The notes under the pieces were generated by a model, which was not told the origin of the DNA, made no database searches, and worked only from the letters and a program-made list of their open reading frames with translations. Positions 1 through 12,095 of a stretch of DNA of 64,000 nucleotides are shown here, one piece after another (position 1 is the first letter of the stretch; each line of letters starts with the position of its first letter). The DNA is from Hordeum vulgare subsp. vulgare (Eukaryota; Streptophyta; Magnoliopsida; Poales; Poaceae). The position numbers and the translations under genes were made by a program. The stretch spans positions 183,261,703-183,325,702 of the forward strand of contig NC_058519.1 of assembly GCF_904849725.1 (NCBI RefSeq), in the 5' to 3' direction.

Positions 1-599
1 AATACGCGGAGTATAAGGCACTAGAGCAAAAACTAATTGGACCAATGGAGGAGTCACTTACCAAGGAGCAATTTCCCCAAAACACTTCGGAGAATGTTGA
101 TTTGAGAAAAGAGATCGAAAATCCCAGCGAGAGGAGGAAGAACACGAGTTTGAGCTGCGAAACGATTTTTTCTAGAGGTAGGAGAACCAGATGAGAGCAA
201 GAATGAGTGGAGGGGGTTCCTGTGGGCCCCACAAGCCTGGGTGGCACGGCCAGGGGGGTGCCCGCGCCCCTAGGGCTTGTGGACCACTAGCGTGGCTCCC
301 AGACAATCTCTTTGTCTCAGAATTTTTCAAAAATTCCAGAAAAAATCATACTTGATTTTGAGGGCATTCGGAGAAGGAGTATTTTTCTACCGGACGCTAA
401 AACAGAAAACAGGGAAAAGTAAACTAAATCTATCATTTTTCTTCTAAGCAACCTAAAGTGAAAGCTTGAAAAGAGGTTTGTGACTCCTTGATTCATCCAT
501 CTCATGGTCATCGAAAGAAATCCGTCAATGGGGTTGATCATGTCTCCTTGAAAAACCTTTTCGAATCGCAAAAGAGAACAGAGAATTTTCGAATAGTCA
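1..599 (-). other. Element D sequence downstream of the retropepsin, non-coding
   Basis: On the minus strand this follows the retropepsin stop. It holds an 84-codon open stretch with no recognisable domain, then a GC-rich block at about 190-300 containing the GTGGGCCCCACAAGCC type of sequence that also occurs in the LTRs of D, A and B. It may be untranslated sequence of D or part of an unrecognised LTR. I see no gene. Confidence 0.4.
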
Positions 600-1364
600 C
601 TAGGTCACCTCAATGGGGATGTGTATTTCCCCAACAAGCAAATCATACTTCATTTTGACACGAGGAATAGGGCATTCAAAGCTCTCAATGTGAATCGATG
701 AAGTTTTTTCGATAGCATTGATGCAATGTACTCGATATTGTTTCTTCGGAAAGTGCACCATATGCTCATTACTGTTGACATGGAAAGTAACATTGCCTTT
801 GTTGCAATCTATAACAGCCCCTGCGGTGTTTAAAAAGGGTCTTCCGAGGATGACAGCCATGGCATCGTCCTCGGGAATATCCAAGATAACAAAGTCTGTT
901 AAGATAGTGGTGTTAGCAACCACAACAGGCACATCCTCGCAAATGCCGATAGGGAAAGCAGTTGATTTGTCGGCCATTTGCAGAGAGATTTTAGTGGGTG
1001 TCAACTTATCCAGTTCAAGTCTACGATAAATAGAGAGAGGCATAACACTAACACCGGCTCCAAGGTCGCATAACGCAGTTCTAACGTAGTTGCCTTTAAT
1101 GGAGCAAGGTATAGTGGGCACATGGGGATCACCTAGTTTCTTAGGAGTTCCACCCTTGAAGGTATAATTAGAGAGCATGGTGGAAATCTCAACCTCAGGT
1201 ATCCTCCTCTTATTAGTCACAATATCTTTCATGTACTTAGCATACGGAGACATCTTAAGCATATCCGTCAAACGCGATTGCAGAAAGACAGGTCTGACCA
1301 TTTCAACGAATCGCTCAAAATCCTCATCATCCTTTTTCTTGGATGGTTTGGGAGGAAAGGGCAT
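600..1364 (-). CDS. Retropepsin-like aspartic protease, 3' part of the gag-protease of element D
   Basis: A 254-codon open frame. The catalytic loop is Asp-Leu-Gly-Ala-Gly at residues 100-104, in the LCDLGAGVSVMPL context typical of plant gypsy retropepsins, and the second conserved block ILGRPFLNTAGAVID is at about 172-186. The residues before about 75 are the lysine-rich gag-protease linker. The ATG at 1362-1364 is internal: the frame is open further upstream to about 1425, where a frameshift separates it from the gag part at 1430-1559. In the family this enzyme cuts the polyprotein in virus-like particles. The frame is intact here, but the upstream protein is broken, so it is unlikely to be made in normal form. 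Confidence 0.8.
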   Translation of the reverse strand: MPFPPKPSKKKDDEDFERFVEMVRPVFLQSRLTDMLKMSPYAKYMKDIVTNKRRIPEVEISTMLSNYTFKGGTPKKLGDPHVPTIPCSIKGNYVRTALCDLGAGVSVMPLSIYRRLELDKLTPTKISLQMADKSTAFPIGICEDVPVVVANTTILTDFVILDIPEDDAMAVILGRPFLNTAGAVIDCNKGNVTFHVNSNEHMVHFPKKQYRVHCINAIEKTSSIHIESFECPIPRVKMKYDLLVGEIHIPIEVT

Positions 1365-1429
1365 AGGTTTTTGAACCCATAGTTCCCTTTCTTTAGCATG
1401 CTTCCTAGCAGTGAAGTCATTCTATATCG

Positions 1430-1559
1430 TATCTTCTATTCTTAGGCTGTGGGTTATCAATATCAACATTAGGTTCAATCTCAACATCCTTTTCATTGCT
1501 AGGTTGAGCATCATTGTGAACATCACTATCGATATTATCATTAGGCTCATGTTCATCAC
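1430..1559 (-). pseudogene. Gag fragment of element D beyond the A insertion
   Basis: Reading minus from 1559, the sequence encodes an acidic Asn/Asp/Glu-rich linker that continues the gag frame ending at 8616 on the other side of element A. It ends in a frameshift around 1422-1430 just before the protease frame. The GTGAT (minus strand) duplication at 1555-1559 equals 8616-8620. Confidence 0.65.
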
Positions 1560-3230
1560 TGATGTTTGCTGTGTATCCCTGGCAAATGCGCCAGAAATAC
1601 TTCTGCTACTGCAACAAAAGACCTTCCAACGGCGCCAGAAATAGGCACGTCGACGGGAGAATACTTGGCTTGATCTTTCTGCTGCGGCTACGCCTTAAGG
1701 GACTTCCTAGGCAAGTATGCAAAGGATTTCCCCCGTGGCCTTGGAGCCTTGCGTTGGTGTTCCCTTGAAGCGGAAAGGGTGATGTAGCGTAGCGGTGGTA
1801 AGTATTTCCCTCAGTTTGAGAACCAAGGTGTCAATCGAGTGGAGGAGTATCTCAAGATCCTGCACAAACACAAAAGCTTGCTCCCAACGCTATGAAGGGG
1901 TTGTCAATCCCTTATAGATTGTTTGCCAAGTGAGAACTGAAAGCAACAAAGTAACAAAGCAAAGTAAAAGCGGAGGTGTAAACGATGGATGTGAATAGAC
2001 CCGGGGGCCGTAGTGTTTACTAGTGGCTTCTCTCATGAAAGCAAGTAGACGGTGGGTGAACAAATTACTGTCGAGCAATTGATAGAACCGCGCAAAGTCG
2101 TGACGATATCTATGCAATGATTATTTCTATAGGCATCACATCCAAAACAAGTAGACCGATACTTTCTGCATCTACTACTATTACTCCACACGTTGACCTC
2201 TATCCAGCATGCATCTAGTCTATTAAGTCCATAAGAACAGAGTAACGCCTTAAGCAAGATGACATGATGTAGAGGGATAATCTCAAACCAATGATAAACC
2301 CCCCATCTTTTTACCCTTGATGGCAACTACTTGATGTGTGCCTTGCTGCCCCTACTGTCACTAGGAAAGGTCACCACATGGTAGAACCCAAAACCAAGAA
2401 CTTCTCCCATTGCAAGAATCATAGATCTAGTTGGCCAAACAAAACCCAAGACTCGGAGAGACTTACAAGGATATCAAATCATGCATATAAGAAATCAACA
2501 AAGACTCTAATATATATCATAGATAATCTGATCACAAATCCACAATTCATCGGATCTCGACAAACACACCGCCAAAGAAGATTACATCGGATAGATCTCC
2601 ATGAAGATCATGGAGAACTTTGTATTGAAGATCCAAGAGAGAGAAGAAGCCATCTAGCTACTAACTACGGACCCGAAGGTCTGAAGTGAACTACTCACGA
2701 GTCATTGGAGGGGCGATGATGATGATGAAGAAGCCCTCCAACTCCAAAGTCCCCTCCTGCAGGGTGCCGTGAAGGGTCTCCAGATGAGATCTCGCGGAAA
2801 TGGAAGCTTGTGGCGGCGGAAAAGTATTTTCGAGGCGCCCCTGATTTTTTGCAAAATATTTGGGAATTTATAGGCCAAAAACCTAGGTCAGGGGGCGTCT
2901 AGGGAGGCCACAAGCCTGCCCACCGCCGCCTCCCCCTGGTGGCGAAGTGGGGGCATGTGGGCTCCTTGGAGCCCACCTGGCTTGGCCCAAAAGCCCACTG
3001 GTCTTCTTCCGTTCGGGAAAAAAATCATTTCGGGGTTTTTCTTCCGTTTGGACTCCGTTCCAAAATCATATATGAAAAGAGTCAAAAACACGGAAAAAAC
3101 AGGAACTGGCACTTGGCACTGAATTAATAAGTTAGTCCCAAAAAGATATAAAAGGTACATAAAACAACCATAGAAGACAAGATAACAACGTGAAACCATA
3201 AAAAATTATAGATACGTTTGTGACGTATCA
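1560..3230 (-). repeat. 3' LTR of element A
   Basis: 1671 bp; on the minus strand it starts TGATACGTCACAAACG and ends AACATCA. It is near-identical to 6943-8615. No gene is supported: the ORFs in it are chance open frames. Confidence 0.93.
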
Positions 3231-5911
3231 AGCATCCCCAAGCTTAACTCCTGCCCGTCCTCGAGTAGGGAAGTGATAAGAATGAATTTTTGATGCTTTC
3301 ATGCTACCTAGCATAGGTGTCCTTTGTAATTCCTCTTATGTGACGTGAATGTTCAGATCCATTAGATTCAAAACAATAGTTTGCTATTGACATGGAAACA
3401 ACAATAATTCAAGAAAACTAGCAAAGTAATCATGAACTTTCAAAATAACAAGGCCAAAAGAAAGTTATCCCTACAAAAGCATATAGTCTGGCTATGCTCT
3501 ATCATCATTGCACAATGAATTTAAATCATGCACAACCCCGGTATTGGACAAGTAATTGTTTCACACCTTTACTTTCTCAAACCTTTTCAAGTCTCACGCA
3601 ATACATAAGCGTGAGCCATGGTTATAGCACTATAGATGGTGTGGAATGTAGTGGAGGTTGCAAGACAAAAAAGGAGAAGACGGTCACATTAACTAGGCAT
3701 ATCAATGAGTTGTGGAGATGCTCATCAATAGATATCAATGTGTATGAGTAGGAATTGCCATACAAATGATGCACTAGAGCTACGAGTATGTGAAAGCTCT
3801 TAAAGAAAGCTAGTGGGTGTGCATCCAACTTGCTTGTTCACGAAGACCTAAGGCAATTTTGAGGAAGCCTATCATTGGAATATACAAGCCAAGTTATATA
3901 ATGAAAGTTTCCCACTAGCTATATGGTGGTGACAAAACGAGAGACTCTCAATCATGAAGATCATGTTGCTTAATATGCACAAGTTTGGAAAAAGTGGTAG
4001 CATTGTCCCTTCTCTCTTTTTCTCTCATTTTTTTGGGTGGGCTCTTTGGCCTCTTTTTTATTTTTTATTTCGGTGGGCTTCTTTGGCCTCTTTTATTTCC
4101 TCACATGGGACAATGCTCCATTAATGATGATCATCATACTTTCAACTCAAAACTTAGAGCAACTATGACTCTATATGGAATGCCTTCGGTAGTGTACCGT
4201 GGCAATGATCTAGCATGGCATAGACATCAATGGAAACATCATGCTAGCTATCTTTACGATCATGCAATGGCAATGTAGACGTGGTGGCACATGTCATGGT
4301 GGTAGTTGCATGGCAATATATCTCAGAATGACTTTGAAAAAGCCATAATAGGTAGGTATGGTGGCTGTTTTGAGGGAGGCTAATGGTGGGTTTTGTGCAC
4401 CGGTGAAAATTGCACGGCACTGAGAAGATAGTGATGGTGGAAGGTGAAAGTGCATCTAAACCATGGACTCAACATTAGTCATGAAGAACTCATATACTTG
4501 TTGCAAAAGTTTTATTAGTAATCGAAACAAAGCATTCAACGCATACTCCTAGGGGAAGGGTTGGTAGGTATAAACCATCGCGCGATCCCGACCGCCACGC
4601 AAAGGATGACAATCAATAGACTAATCATGCTCAGATTTCATCACACAGCGGTTCACCATACGTGCATGCTACGGGCATCACTAACTTCAACACAAGTATT
4701 TCTAGATCCACAACACCTTACTAGCATGACTTCAATATTACCATAACCACAACTCAAAACTAATTGAGATGAATCAAACTTCTCTAACTATTCAATGCAC
4801 ATGAAGGTGGAAGTTTTCGTATCCCTTTGGATAACTACCCCTTTTGAGACTACTTTCAAAGCATAGATCAACTACCAAGCCACGCATCGCTTTGCTCTAA
4901 AAGATATAAGTGAAGCACACAGAGCAAAAGTATCTAGCTCAAAAGATATAAGTGAAGCACATGTGAGCTGAATTGTCTACCAAAATATATAAGTGAAGCT
5001 CGACAAAATCACGGTGTGTGCATGTCTCTCTCTCTAGGTGTGCAGCAAGGATGATTGTGACACGACAAAAATAAAATACTCCTACGATACAAGACGCTCC
5101 AAGCAAGAACACATAACACGTGATGAATAAAAATATAGCCCCAAGTAACGTTACCGATGGATTGAAGACGAGAGACGGGATGCCTTCCCGGGGCATCCCC
5201 AAGCTTAGGATTTTATGACATCCTTGAACCTCTTGGGGGTGCCTTGGGCATCCCCAAGCTTGAGATCTTGCCACTCTTTATCTATTTTTCCATAAGAACT
5301 TCACCCAAAACTTGAAAACTTCACAACACGAAACTTAAACAGAAACTCGTGATAACATTAGTACAAGAAAGCAAACCACCACTTCCCTTAGGTACTGTAG
5401 AAAACTTAAATTCTACTTGTGCTGATGTTGGTTTACTATACTTTCAATCTTCCATGGCTAATACCCCCCGATACTATCCATAGTTTCATCAAAATAAGCA
5501 ACCAACACAATAACAAACAGAATCTGTTAACAGCAGACCAGTCTTTAGCAATCTGTATATTTTGTATACCTCTGGTACTTCAACAATTCTGAAAACTGAC
5601 GACAGTCTGAAGATTTTTCGTAGAAATCAGCAGCAAAAAGAATCAACTCAAAATCTTTTACAGAAATAAAACGAAAATTCTTTTCGTGAGCAGAAGGTTT
5701 CTATCTTTTCTAGCATGACCAAATGATCATCCCCAAGACTAATCATAACGGTTTTGCTTGGCACAAACGCAAAAAGAAACACAAAACACACACTCATAAC
5801 AGAATTATGAAAGTGTGGAAAACACAAAACAGAAAGAAAAATGATAAATTCGTTGGGTTGCCTCCCAACAAGCGCTTTTGTTTAACGCCCTTAGCTAGGC
5901 ATCAATGATGC
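3231..5911 (-). other. Element A 3' non-coding region, with PPT next to the 3' LTR
   Basis: No supportable gene. The tract at 3231-3246 reads TAAGCTTGGGGATGCT on the minus strand and is the likely PPT. The region is homologous, in opposite orientation, to 57440-60122 of element B. It shares an inverted repeat around GTTGGGAGGCAACCC (about 5853), two hairpins with GGGATGCC-type stems (about 5180-5210 and 5235-5260) and a short 40-41 bp repeat containing AAGATATAAGTGAAGC (about 4899-4980). Confidence 0.75.
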
Positions 5912-6661
5912 TCACACAAAAGACAAGAGTTGAAGCACAACGAGAGCATCATAAAGCATGTGAAAATCACATCTAAGTCTAACATACTTCCTATGCATAG
6001 GCATTTTATAGGAAAACAAATTGGCAAGACTACCAATAGTTACCATATGCAAGGAAGAAGAAAGAGACAATATCAATCTCAACATGACGAGAGGTAATTG
6101 GGTAACATGAAAGTTTCTACCACAACATTTTCCTCTCTCATAGAAATTATATGTGGGATCATATTCAAATTCAACAATATAGCTATCCCACAGGATATTC
6201 TTTTCATGAGCCACACGCATGCAAAGTTGATGCTCTTCAAAAATAGTGGGATTATCATCAACTAAAGTCATGACGTCTCCAAACCCACTTTCAATAATAT
6301 TGCAAACACCATATTCATCATGAGGCTAAAACAAATTTTCAAGATCATAAGAAAGATCATCACCCCAATCATGATTATTGCAACAAGTAGTGGACATAGC
6401 AAAGCTAGCATCCCCAAGCTTAGGGTTTTGCATAATTTTAGCATGATTGTCACTAACAGGATTTATAGTGAAATCATTGCAATCATGCTTTTCATCCAAG
6501 GAGCCCTCGTGAATCACTTCATGAATTTCTTCCTCACAATTTTCAGATTCACGCATCTTACGCAAAACTCCAAAGAAATAGTCAATTGCCCTCAACTCAC
6601 TAGCAATTTGTTCCACACGAGTGGGTCTCTTAAAGAGATTAGCTAGTGGATGAGGATCCAT
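5912..6661 (-). pseudogene. Broken single ORF of element A, unknown function
   Basis: The ATG is at 6659-6661 and follows a pyrimidine-rich leader. The frame runs 111 codons to a TAG at 6326-6328, then continues open in the same frame to a stop at 5912, about 249 codons in all. The N-terminal part begins MDPHPLANLFKRP and is acidic, with several Cys and His. The C-terminal part is hydrophobic. I recognise it as a recurrent grass retrotransposon ORF but know no function. It is not a gag, protease or polymerase. It sits where element B carries its gag, between leader and 3' regions shared with B. Confidence 0.6.
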
Positions 6662-6942
6662 ATCAATGGATTTTTAGCAAGCAAAGATGCAAGCTAAAAG
6701 AAGGCACATGGTAACACAAGCAAACAGAAAGCGAGCGGAAGAAGGGCAAAAGGGCAAAAGGGAACGACAAAGGCAAAAGAAAACAACGAAGGAGAAAGGC
6801 GAATGAAAACGACAAATGTGAAGTGGGGGAGAGGAAAACGAGAGGCAACTGGCAACAAAAGTAAATGCAAGAGAAGAGTTTGTGATACCTAGTTGGATAG
6901 ATCTTGACTTCTTCTCCCCGGCAACGGCGCCAGAAATACTTC
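6662..6942 (-). promoter_or_regulatory. PBS and leader of element A
   Basis: The 18-nt PBS at 6915-6932 reads TGGCGCCGTTGCCGGGGA on the minus strand, matching the 3' end expected of plant tRNA-Asp, the usual Athila primer. A pyrimidine-rich leader follows down to the ORF start at 6661 and is recognisably similar to the leader of element B at 55150-55349. Confidence 0.85.
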
Positions 6943-8615
6943 TGATGTTTGCTGTGTATCCCAGGAAAATGCGCCAGAAATACTTCTGCTACTGCAACAA
7001 AAGACCTTCCAACGGCGCCATAAATAGGCACGTCGACGGGAGAATACTTGGCTTGATCTTTGTGCTGTGGCTACGCCTTAAGGGACTTCCTAGGCAAGTA
7101 TGCAAAGGATTTCCCCCGTGGCCTTGGAACCTTGCATTGGTGTTCCCTCGAAGCGGAAAGGGTGATGTAGCATTGCGGTGGTAAGTATTTCCCTCAGTTT
7201 GAGAGCCAAGGTGTCAATCCAGTGGAGGAGTATCTCAAGATCCTGCACAAACACAAAAGCTTGCTCCCAACGCTATGAAGGGGTTGTCAATCCCTTATAG
7301 ATTGTTTGCCAAGTGAGAACGGAAAGCAACAAAGTAAGAAAGAAAAGTAAAAGCAGAGGTGTAAATGATGGATGTGAATAGACCCGGGGGCCGTAGTGTT
7401 TACTAGTGGCTTCTCTCATGAAAGCAAGTAGACGGTGGGTGAACAAATTACTATCGATCAATTGATAGAACCGCGCAAAGTCGTGACGATATATATGCAA
7501 TGATTATTTCTATAGGCATCACGTTCAAGACAAGTAGACCGATACTTTCTGCATCTACTACTATTACTCCACACGTAGACCGCTATCCAGCATGCATCTA
7601 GTGTATTAAGTCCATAAGAACAGAGTAACGCCTTAAGAAAGATTACATGATGTAGAGGGATAATCTCAAACCAATGATAAAACCCCCATATTTTTACCCT
7701 TGATGGCAACTACTTGATGTGTGCCTTGCTGCCCCTACTGTCACTGGGAAAGGTCACCACATGGTAGAACCCAAAACCAAGCACTTCTCCCATTGCAAGG
7801 ATCATAGATCTAGTTGGCCAAACAAAACCCAACACTCGGAGAGACTTACAAGGATATCAAATCATGCATATAAGAAATCAGCAAAGACTCAAATATGTAT
7901 CATAGATAATCTGATCACAAATCCACAATTCATCGGATCTCGACAAACACACCGCCAAAGAAGATTACATCGGATAGATCTCCATGAAGATCATGGAGAA
8001 CTTTGTATTGAAGATCCAAGAGAGAGAAGAAGCCATCTAGCTACTAACTACGGACCTGTAGGTCTGAAGTGAACTACTCACGAGTCATTGGAGGGGCGAT
8101 GATTATGATGAAGAAGCCCTCCAACTCCAAAGTCCCCTTTGGCAGGGTGCCGGGAAGGGTCTCCAGATGAGATCTCGCGGAAACGGAAGCTTGCGGCGGC
8201 GGAAAACTATTTTCGAGGCTCGCCTGATTTTTTGCGGAATATTTGGGAATTTATAGGCGAAAGACCTAGGTCAGGGGGCGGTGAGGGATGCCACAAGCCT
8301 GCCCACCGCCGCCTCCCCCTGGTGGCAGAGTGGGGGCTTGTGGGCTCCCTGGAGCCCACCTGGCTTGGCCCGAAAAGCCCCCTGGTCTTCTTCCGTTCGG
8401 GAAAAAATCATTTCGGGGTTTTTTCTTCCGTTTGGACTCCATTCCAAAATCAAATCTGAAAAGAGTCAAAAACACGGAAAAAACAGGAACTGGCACTTGG
8501 CACTGAATTAATAAGTTAGTCCCAAAAAAGATATAAAAGGTACATAAAACAACCAAAGAAGACAAGATAACAGCGTGAAAGCATCAAAAGTTATAGATAC
8601 GTTTGAGACGTATCA
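6943..8615 (-). repeat. 5' LTR of element A
   Basis: 1673 bp, pair of 1560-3230. Its 3' end carries two extra copies of the TATTTCTGGCGC sequence that also precedes the true PBS. Confidence 0.93.
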
Positions 8616-9772
8616 ATCACCAGATTGTGTTTCAGCATTAGAGACAGAGGCATTGTTTGGACTCTCAGGTGTAGCAGCAACAGGGTTGCTAGCGTGCAAG
8701 TTCCTATCATCTTTCTTCTTCTTTCTAGGATGACTAGGTGCATCAGCGCTAACTCCTTGAGAATCTTGTTCAATTCTCTTCGGATGACCGTCAGGATACA
8801 AAGGTTCCTGGGTCATTCTACCGCCTCTAGTGACGACTCTGATGGAATTTTCATTCAACTCATTGAGCAAGTCATTTTGAGCTTTAAGTACTTGTTCTAC
8901 CTGAGTAGTAACCATAGAAGCATGTTTACTCAGAAGCTTAAGATCGTAGACGTTGCTGTCCACACAAGCACTTAAATGATGAAGCATACGCGCATTCTGT
9001 TCCAATTGTGTGCTAACATAATCATTGAAACTCTGTTGTTTGACAACAAAGTTATCAAATTCATCCATGCATAGGCTAGCAGGTTTATCAAAAGGAATAT
9101 CACTCTCATCAAACCTACGCAGAGAATTTACTTCTACTACCTATATCGGGTTATCGAGACCATGGATCTCTTTGATAGGTGGTAGATTTTTGACATCTTC
9201 AGATTTAATGCCTTTCTCTCACATAGATTTCTTGGCTTCTTGCATATCTTCAGGACTGAGGAATAGAATACCTCTTTTCTTCGGAGTTGGCTTAGGAGGT
9301 GGTTCGGGAATAGCCAAGCATTCTCATTGCACAAGATGTTATTCAGTAGGATCTCAGCTTGTTCTACAGTTCGTTCCCTAAAAACACTATCGGCACAACT
9401 ATCTAGGTGGTCTTTGGATGCATTGGTAAGTCCATTATAGAAGATATCAAGTATTTCATTCTTCTCAAGAGGGTGATCAGGCAAAGCATTCAGTAGCTGG
9501 ATAAGCCTCCCCAAGCTTGTGGGAGACTCTCTTCTTCAGCTTGAGCAAAGTTGTATATTTCCCGCATGGCAGCTTGCATCATCATAAGCATCATGGGCAG
9601 CAGAAGTAGCATCATTAAGCACATGCGAGATATCAAGATTTATAGCAAGAGGCGAAGTCGCAAACTTACTCATAACTAAAGGTGAATCAAGTGCAGAGCT
9701 AGATGGCAATTCCTTAACTGTCCTCATAGTGGAAGGCAAGATTTCAGTTCTTGGATCTTTCGGATTCCTCAT
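8616..9772 (-). pseudogene. Gag of element D, N-terminal and central parts, frameshifted
   Basis: Three open stretches in different frames together resemble an Athila-type gag: 9536-9772 (N-terminus), 9137-9514 (core, with ALPDHPLEKNEILDIFYNGL and an FRERTVEQAEILLN segment) and 8613-9068 (C-terminal region with a helical part followed by a basic Lys-rich patch). Frameshifts lie near 9515-9540 and about 9070-9140. The last frame runs into the TSD and LTR of element A and resumes at 1559. Gag would form the particle shell, but no intact product can be made from this copy. Confidence 0.75.
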
Positions 9773-9821
9773 AGTGATCAGCAGACGTCAATCCCAAGTG
9801 ACTCAGAGAATATAGCCGTGC

Positions 9822-9839
9822 TCCCCGGCAATGGCGCGA
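9822..9839 (-). promoter_or_regulatory. Degenerate PBS of element D
   Basis: The minus strand reads TCGCGCCATTGCCGGGGA, a tRNA-Asp-type PBS with two changes from the copy in element A. It starts 12 bases inside the LTR end at 9851. Confidence 0.75.
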
Positions 9840-9850
9840 GAAAAAGGTCT

Positions 9851-11433
9851 TGATAACCCACAAGTGTAGGGGATTGCAACAGTTTTCGAGGGTAGAGTAT
9901 TCAACCCAAATTTGTTGGTTCACCAAAAGGGAAGCGAAAGAATATTCTCAAGTATTAGCAGCTGAGTTTGTCAGATTCAACCACACCTGAAAGATTAGTG
10001 TCTGCAAGCAAAGTATCAGTAGCAAAGTGGTATGATAACAACGGTGCCAGAAACGATCTGTTGACGGTAGACTATTCCTAACTGTTGTATCAATGGTGCC
10101 AGTAAGTTGCACGCGGGCGAGTAACTATTCTTCCCCGACAACAGTGTCGGAAAAGATCTTGCAACAAGTAACAACAAAGTAGCAAGGAACAACAGTAGCA
10201 GCAGCAGCAGAGTAACAATAGTAGCAACAATAGCAGCAAAATGGCCCAATCCCTTATGTAGTAAGGGACAAGCCTGGACAAAGTAACGTAGCAAGGACCA
10301 GTAGTAAATGACTCGTAGATAGTGGATCGTTGATGGATGAGTATTACAGATGTGATTCATCATGTAACAGCTATAACACGGAGAGATAAGTAGCTAGCTC
10401 CCGTTCGTCAATCTAATGTAGGCATGTATTCCGTATGTAGTCTTACGTGCTTAGGGAAAAGAACTTGCATGACATCTATTGTCCATCCCTCCCGTGGAAG
10501 CGGGGTCCTAATGAAAACTACGGGATATTAAGGTTCTCCCTTTAATAAAGAACCGGACCAACGCATTAACACGCGGTGAATACATGAACTCCTCATACTA
10601 TGGTCATCTCCGGGAGTGGTTCCAGCTATTGTCACTCCGGGTTGCCGGGTCATAACACATAGTAGGTGACTACAACTTGCAAGATAGGATCTAAAACACA
10701 CATATATTGGCGACAACATAATAGGTTCAGATCTGAAATCATGGCACTCGGGCCCTAGTGACAAGCATTAAGCATAGCCAAGTAGTAGCAACATGAATCT
10801 AGAACATAGTGGATACTAGGGATCAATCCTCGTCAAAACTAACTCGATTACATGATAGATCTCATCCAACTCATCACCGTCCAGCAAGCCTACGATGAGA
10901 TTACTCACGAACGATGAAGAGCATCATGGAATTGTCGATGGAGGAAGGTTGATGATGACGATGGCGACGATTTACCCTCTCTGGAGCCCGAGACGGACTC
11001 CAGATCTGCCCTCCAGATGAAGAACAGGAGGTGGCGGCGCCTCTGTATCGTAAGACGCGATGAATCCTTCTCTTTGAATTTTTTCCAGGCGAGACGGAAA
11101 CTATAGAGGTGAGTTTGGGGGCGGTGGTGCCACGTGGGCCCCACAAGCCCTCACGGCACGACCTAGGGGGGGTGGCCACGGCCTGTGGGCTTGTGGCCCA
11201 CTCGCACGCCCCCTCCGGTGGATCTTTGCGCAAGTATTTTTCTTTTATTCCAGAAAAAATCTCCGTAAATTTTCAGGATATTCCGAGAACTTTTATTTCT
11301 GCACAAAAACAACACCATGGCAATTCTGCTGAAAACAACGTCAGTCTGGGTTAGTTCCATTCAAATCATGCAAATTAGAGTCCAAAACAAGGGCAAAAGA
11401 GTTAGGAAAAGTAGATACGACGGAGACGTATCA
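9851..11433 (-). repeat. 5' LTR of element D
   Basis: 1583 bp; on the minus strand it starts TGATACGTCTCCGTCG and ends GGGTTATCA. It contains an AGC-rich microsatellite stretch at about 10194-10240. Short blocks such as GGCCCAATCCCTT followed by AAGGGACAAGCCTG are shared with solo LTR K. No gene is supported. Confidence 0.9.
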
Positions 11434-12082
11434 GGCCCATGCGAAAAGGATAAAGGAAAAAGGCAAAAGGGCTAAATTAGGAAGGAGTCCTAATAGGATT
11501 CCACCTCCCTTGTGGGAGGTGGATTCCTCCCTTGTTGGCTTGGTCGAACCTCCTTTGAGTGGAGGCCAGGGCTGCCTCCCGTCCCCTCCTCCTCTTATAT
11601 ATAGTAGAGGTTTTAGAGGTGAGGTCTAACCCTAATTGCCACGTGCTCCCTCTACTTCATTTAGATAGGTTTCTCCTCTAGTCTAGTTTGGTGGTGTTTA
11701 GGCGAAGCCCTGTTGGATTAGCTCACCACCACCACCACCACCACGCCGCCGTGCTGGAGAACTCATCTACCTCTCCGCCCCTCTTGCTAGATCAAGAAGG
11801 CGGAGATCGTCATCGAGCTGTACAGGTGCTGAATGCGGAGGTGCCGTCCGTTTGGCACTAGATCGGGATGGGGTCGCGGGACGGATCGTGGTGAGATCAC
11901 GGGACGGGTTGCGATTTGGATCACGAAGATGTTCCACTATATCAACCGCGTTCTATACTCTTCCGCTTAGAGATCTACATGGGTATGTAGATTCACTCTC
12001 CCCTCTTGTAGATGATCATCACCATGAATAGGCATTGCGTCTGCGTAGGATTTTTTGGTTTCCCATGCTACGGTCCCCTTCA
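11434..12082 (+). repeat. 5' LTR of element E, 3' portion only
   Basis: Aligns with 26869-27526. It carries a TATA-like box at 11596-11603, a CAC/ACC microsatellite at about 11724-11744, and ends at CCCCTTCA. The missing left part must lie beyond the far end of element D. Confidence 0.9.
11596..11603 (+). promoter_or_regulatory. TATA-like box in the E 5' LTR
   Basis: TATATATA in a GC-rich context at the same place as the box at 27032-27039 in the 3' LTR. In BARE-type LTRs such a box drives the genomic transcript. This assignment is by position only. Confidence 0.6.
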
Positions 12083-12083
12083 G

Positions 12084-12095
12084 TGTTATCAAAGC
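12084..12095 (+). promoter_or_regulatory. Degenerate initiator-Met tRNA PBS of element E
   Basis: TGTTATCAAAGC, two changes from the standard TGGTATCAGAGC, directly after the LTR end at 12082. Confidence 0.7.

Larger units (their letters stand above)
1560..8615 (-). mobile_element. Element A: complete non-autonomous Ty3/gypsy (Athila-type) retrotransposon
   Basis: A is 7056 bp on the minus strand and is flanked by an exact 5-bp duplication, ATCAC, at 1555-1559 and 8616-8620. Its LTRs are 1560-3230 (3') and 6943-8615 (5'). A 240-bp sample of the two LTRs differs at about 7 positions, near 3%, which implies an insertion on the order of a million years ago at usual grass LTR rates. Inside are a tRNA-Asp-type PBS, a leader, one broken ORF of unknown function and about 2.7 kb of non-coding DNA. 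No gag-pol is present, so mobility would have depended on proteins from other elements. Confidence 0.92.
1..11433 (-). mobile_element. Element D: Athila-type Ty3/gypsy retrotransposon, split by element A and cut by the window edge
   Basis: D reads on the minus strand. Its 5' LTR is 9851-11433, followed by a PBS, a broken gag and a retropepsin. Element A interrupts the gag at 1560-8615, and removing A with one copy of the ATCAC duplication restores the gag frame. The 3' LTR must lie left of position 1. D's right LTR end abuts the middle of a Copia LTR (element E), so D is younger than E. The gag-retropepsin proteins and a tRNA-Asp-type PBS fit the Athila lineage. A Sabrina-like family is my impression from memory only. 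No reverse transcriptase or integrase is visible in the window. Confidence 0.85.

Noticed and set aside
1560..8615. Direct duplication of a 1.67-kb genomic block
   Set aside because: TG/CA ends, a 5-bp TSD and PBS/PPT placement show that these are the two LTRs of element A.
10194..10240. AGC-rich stretch as a coding poly-Ser/Gln repeat
   Set aside because: It lies in the D LTR and is a simple microsatellite.
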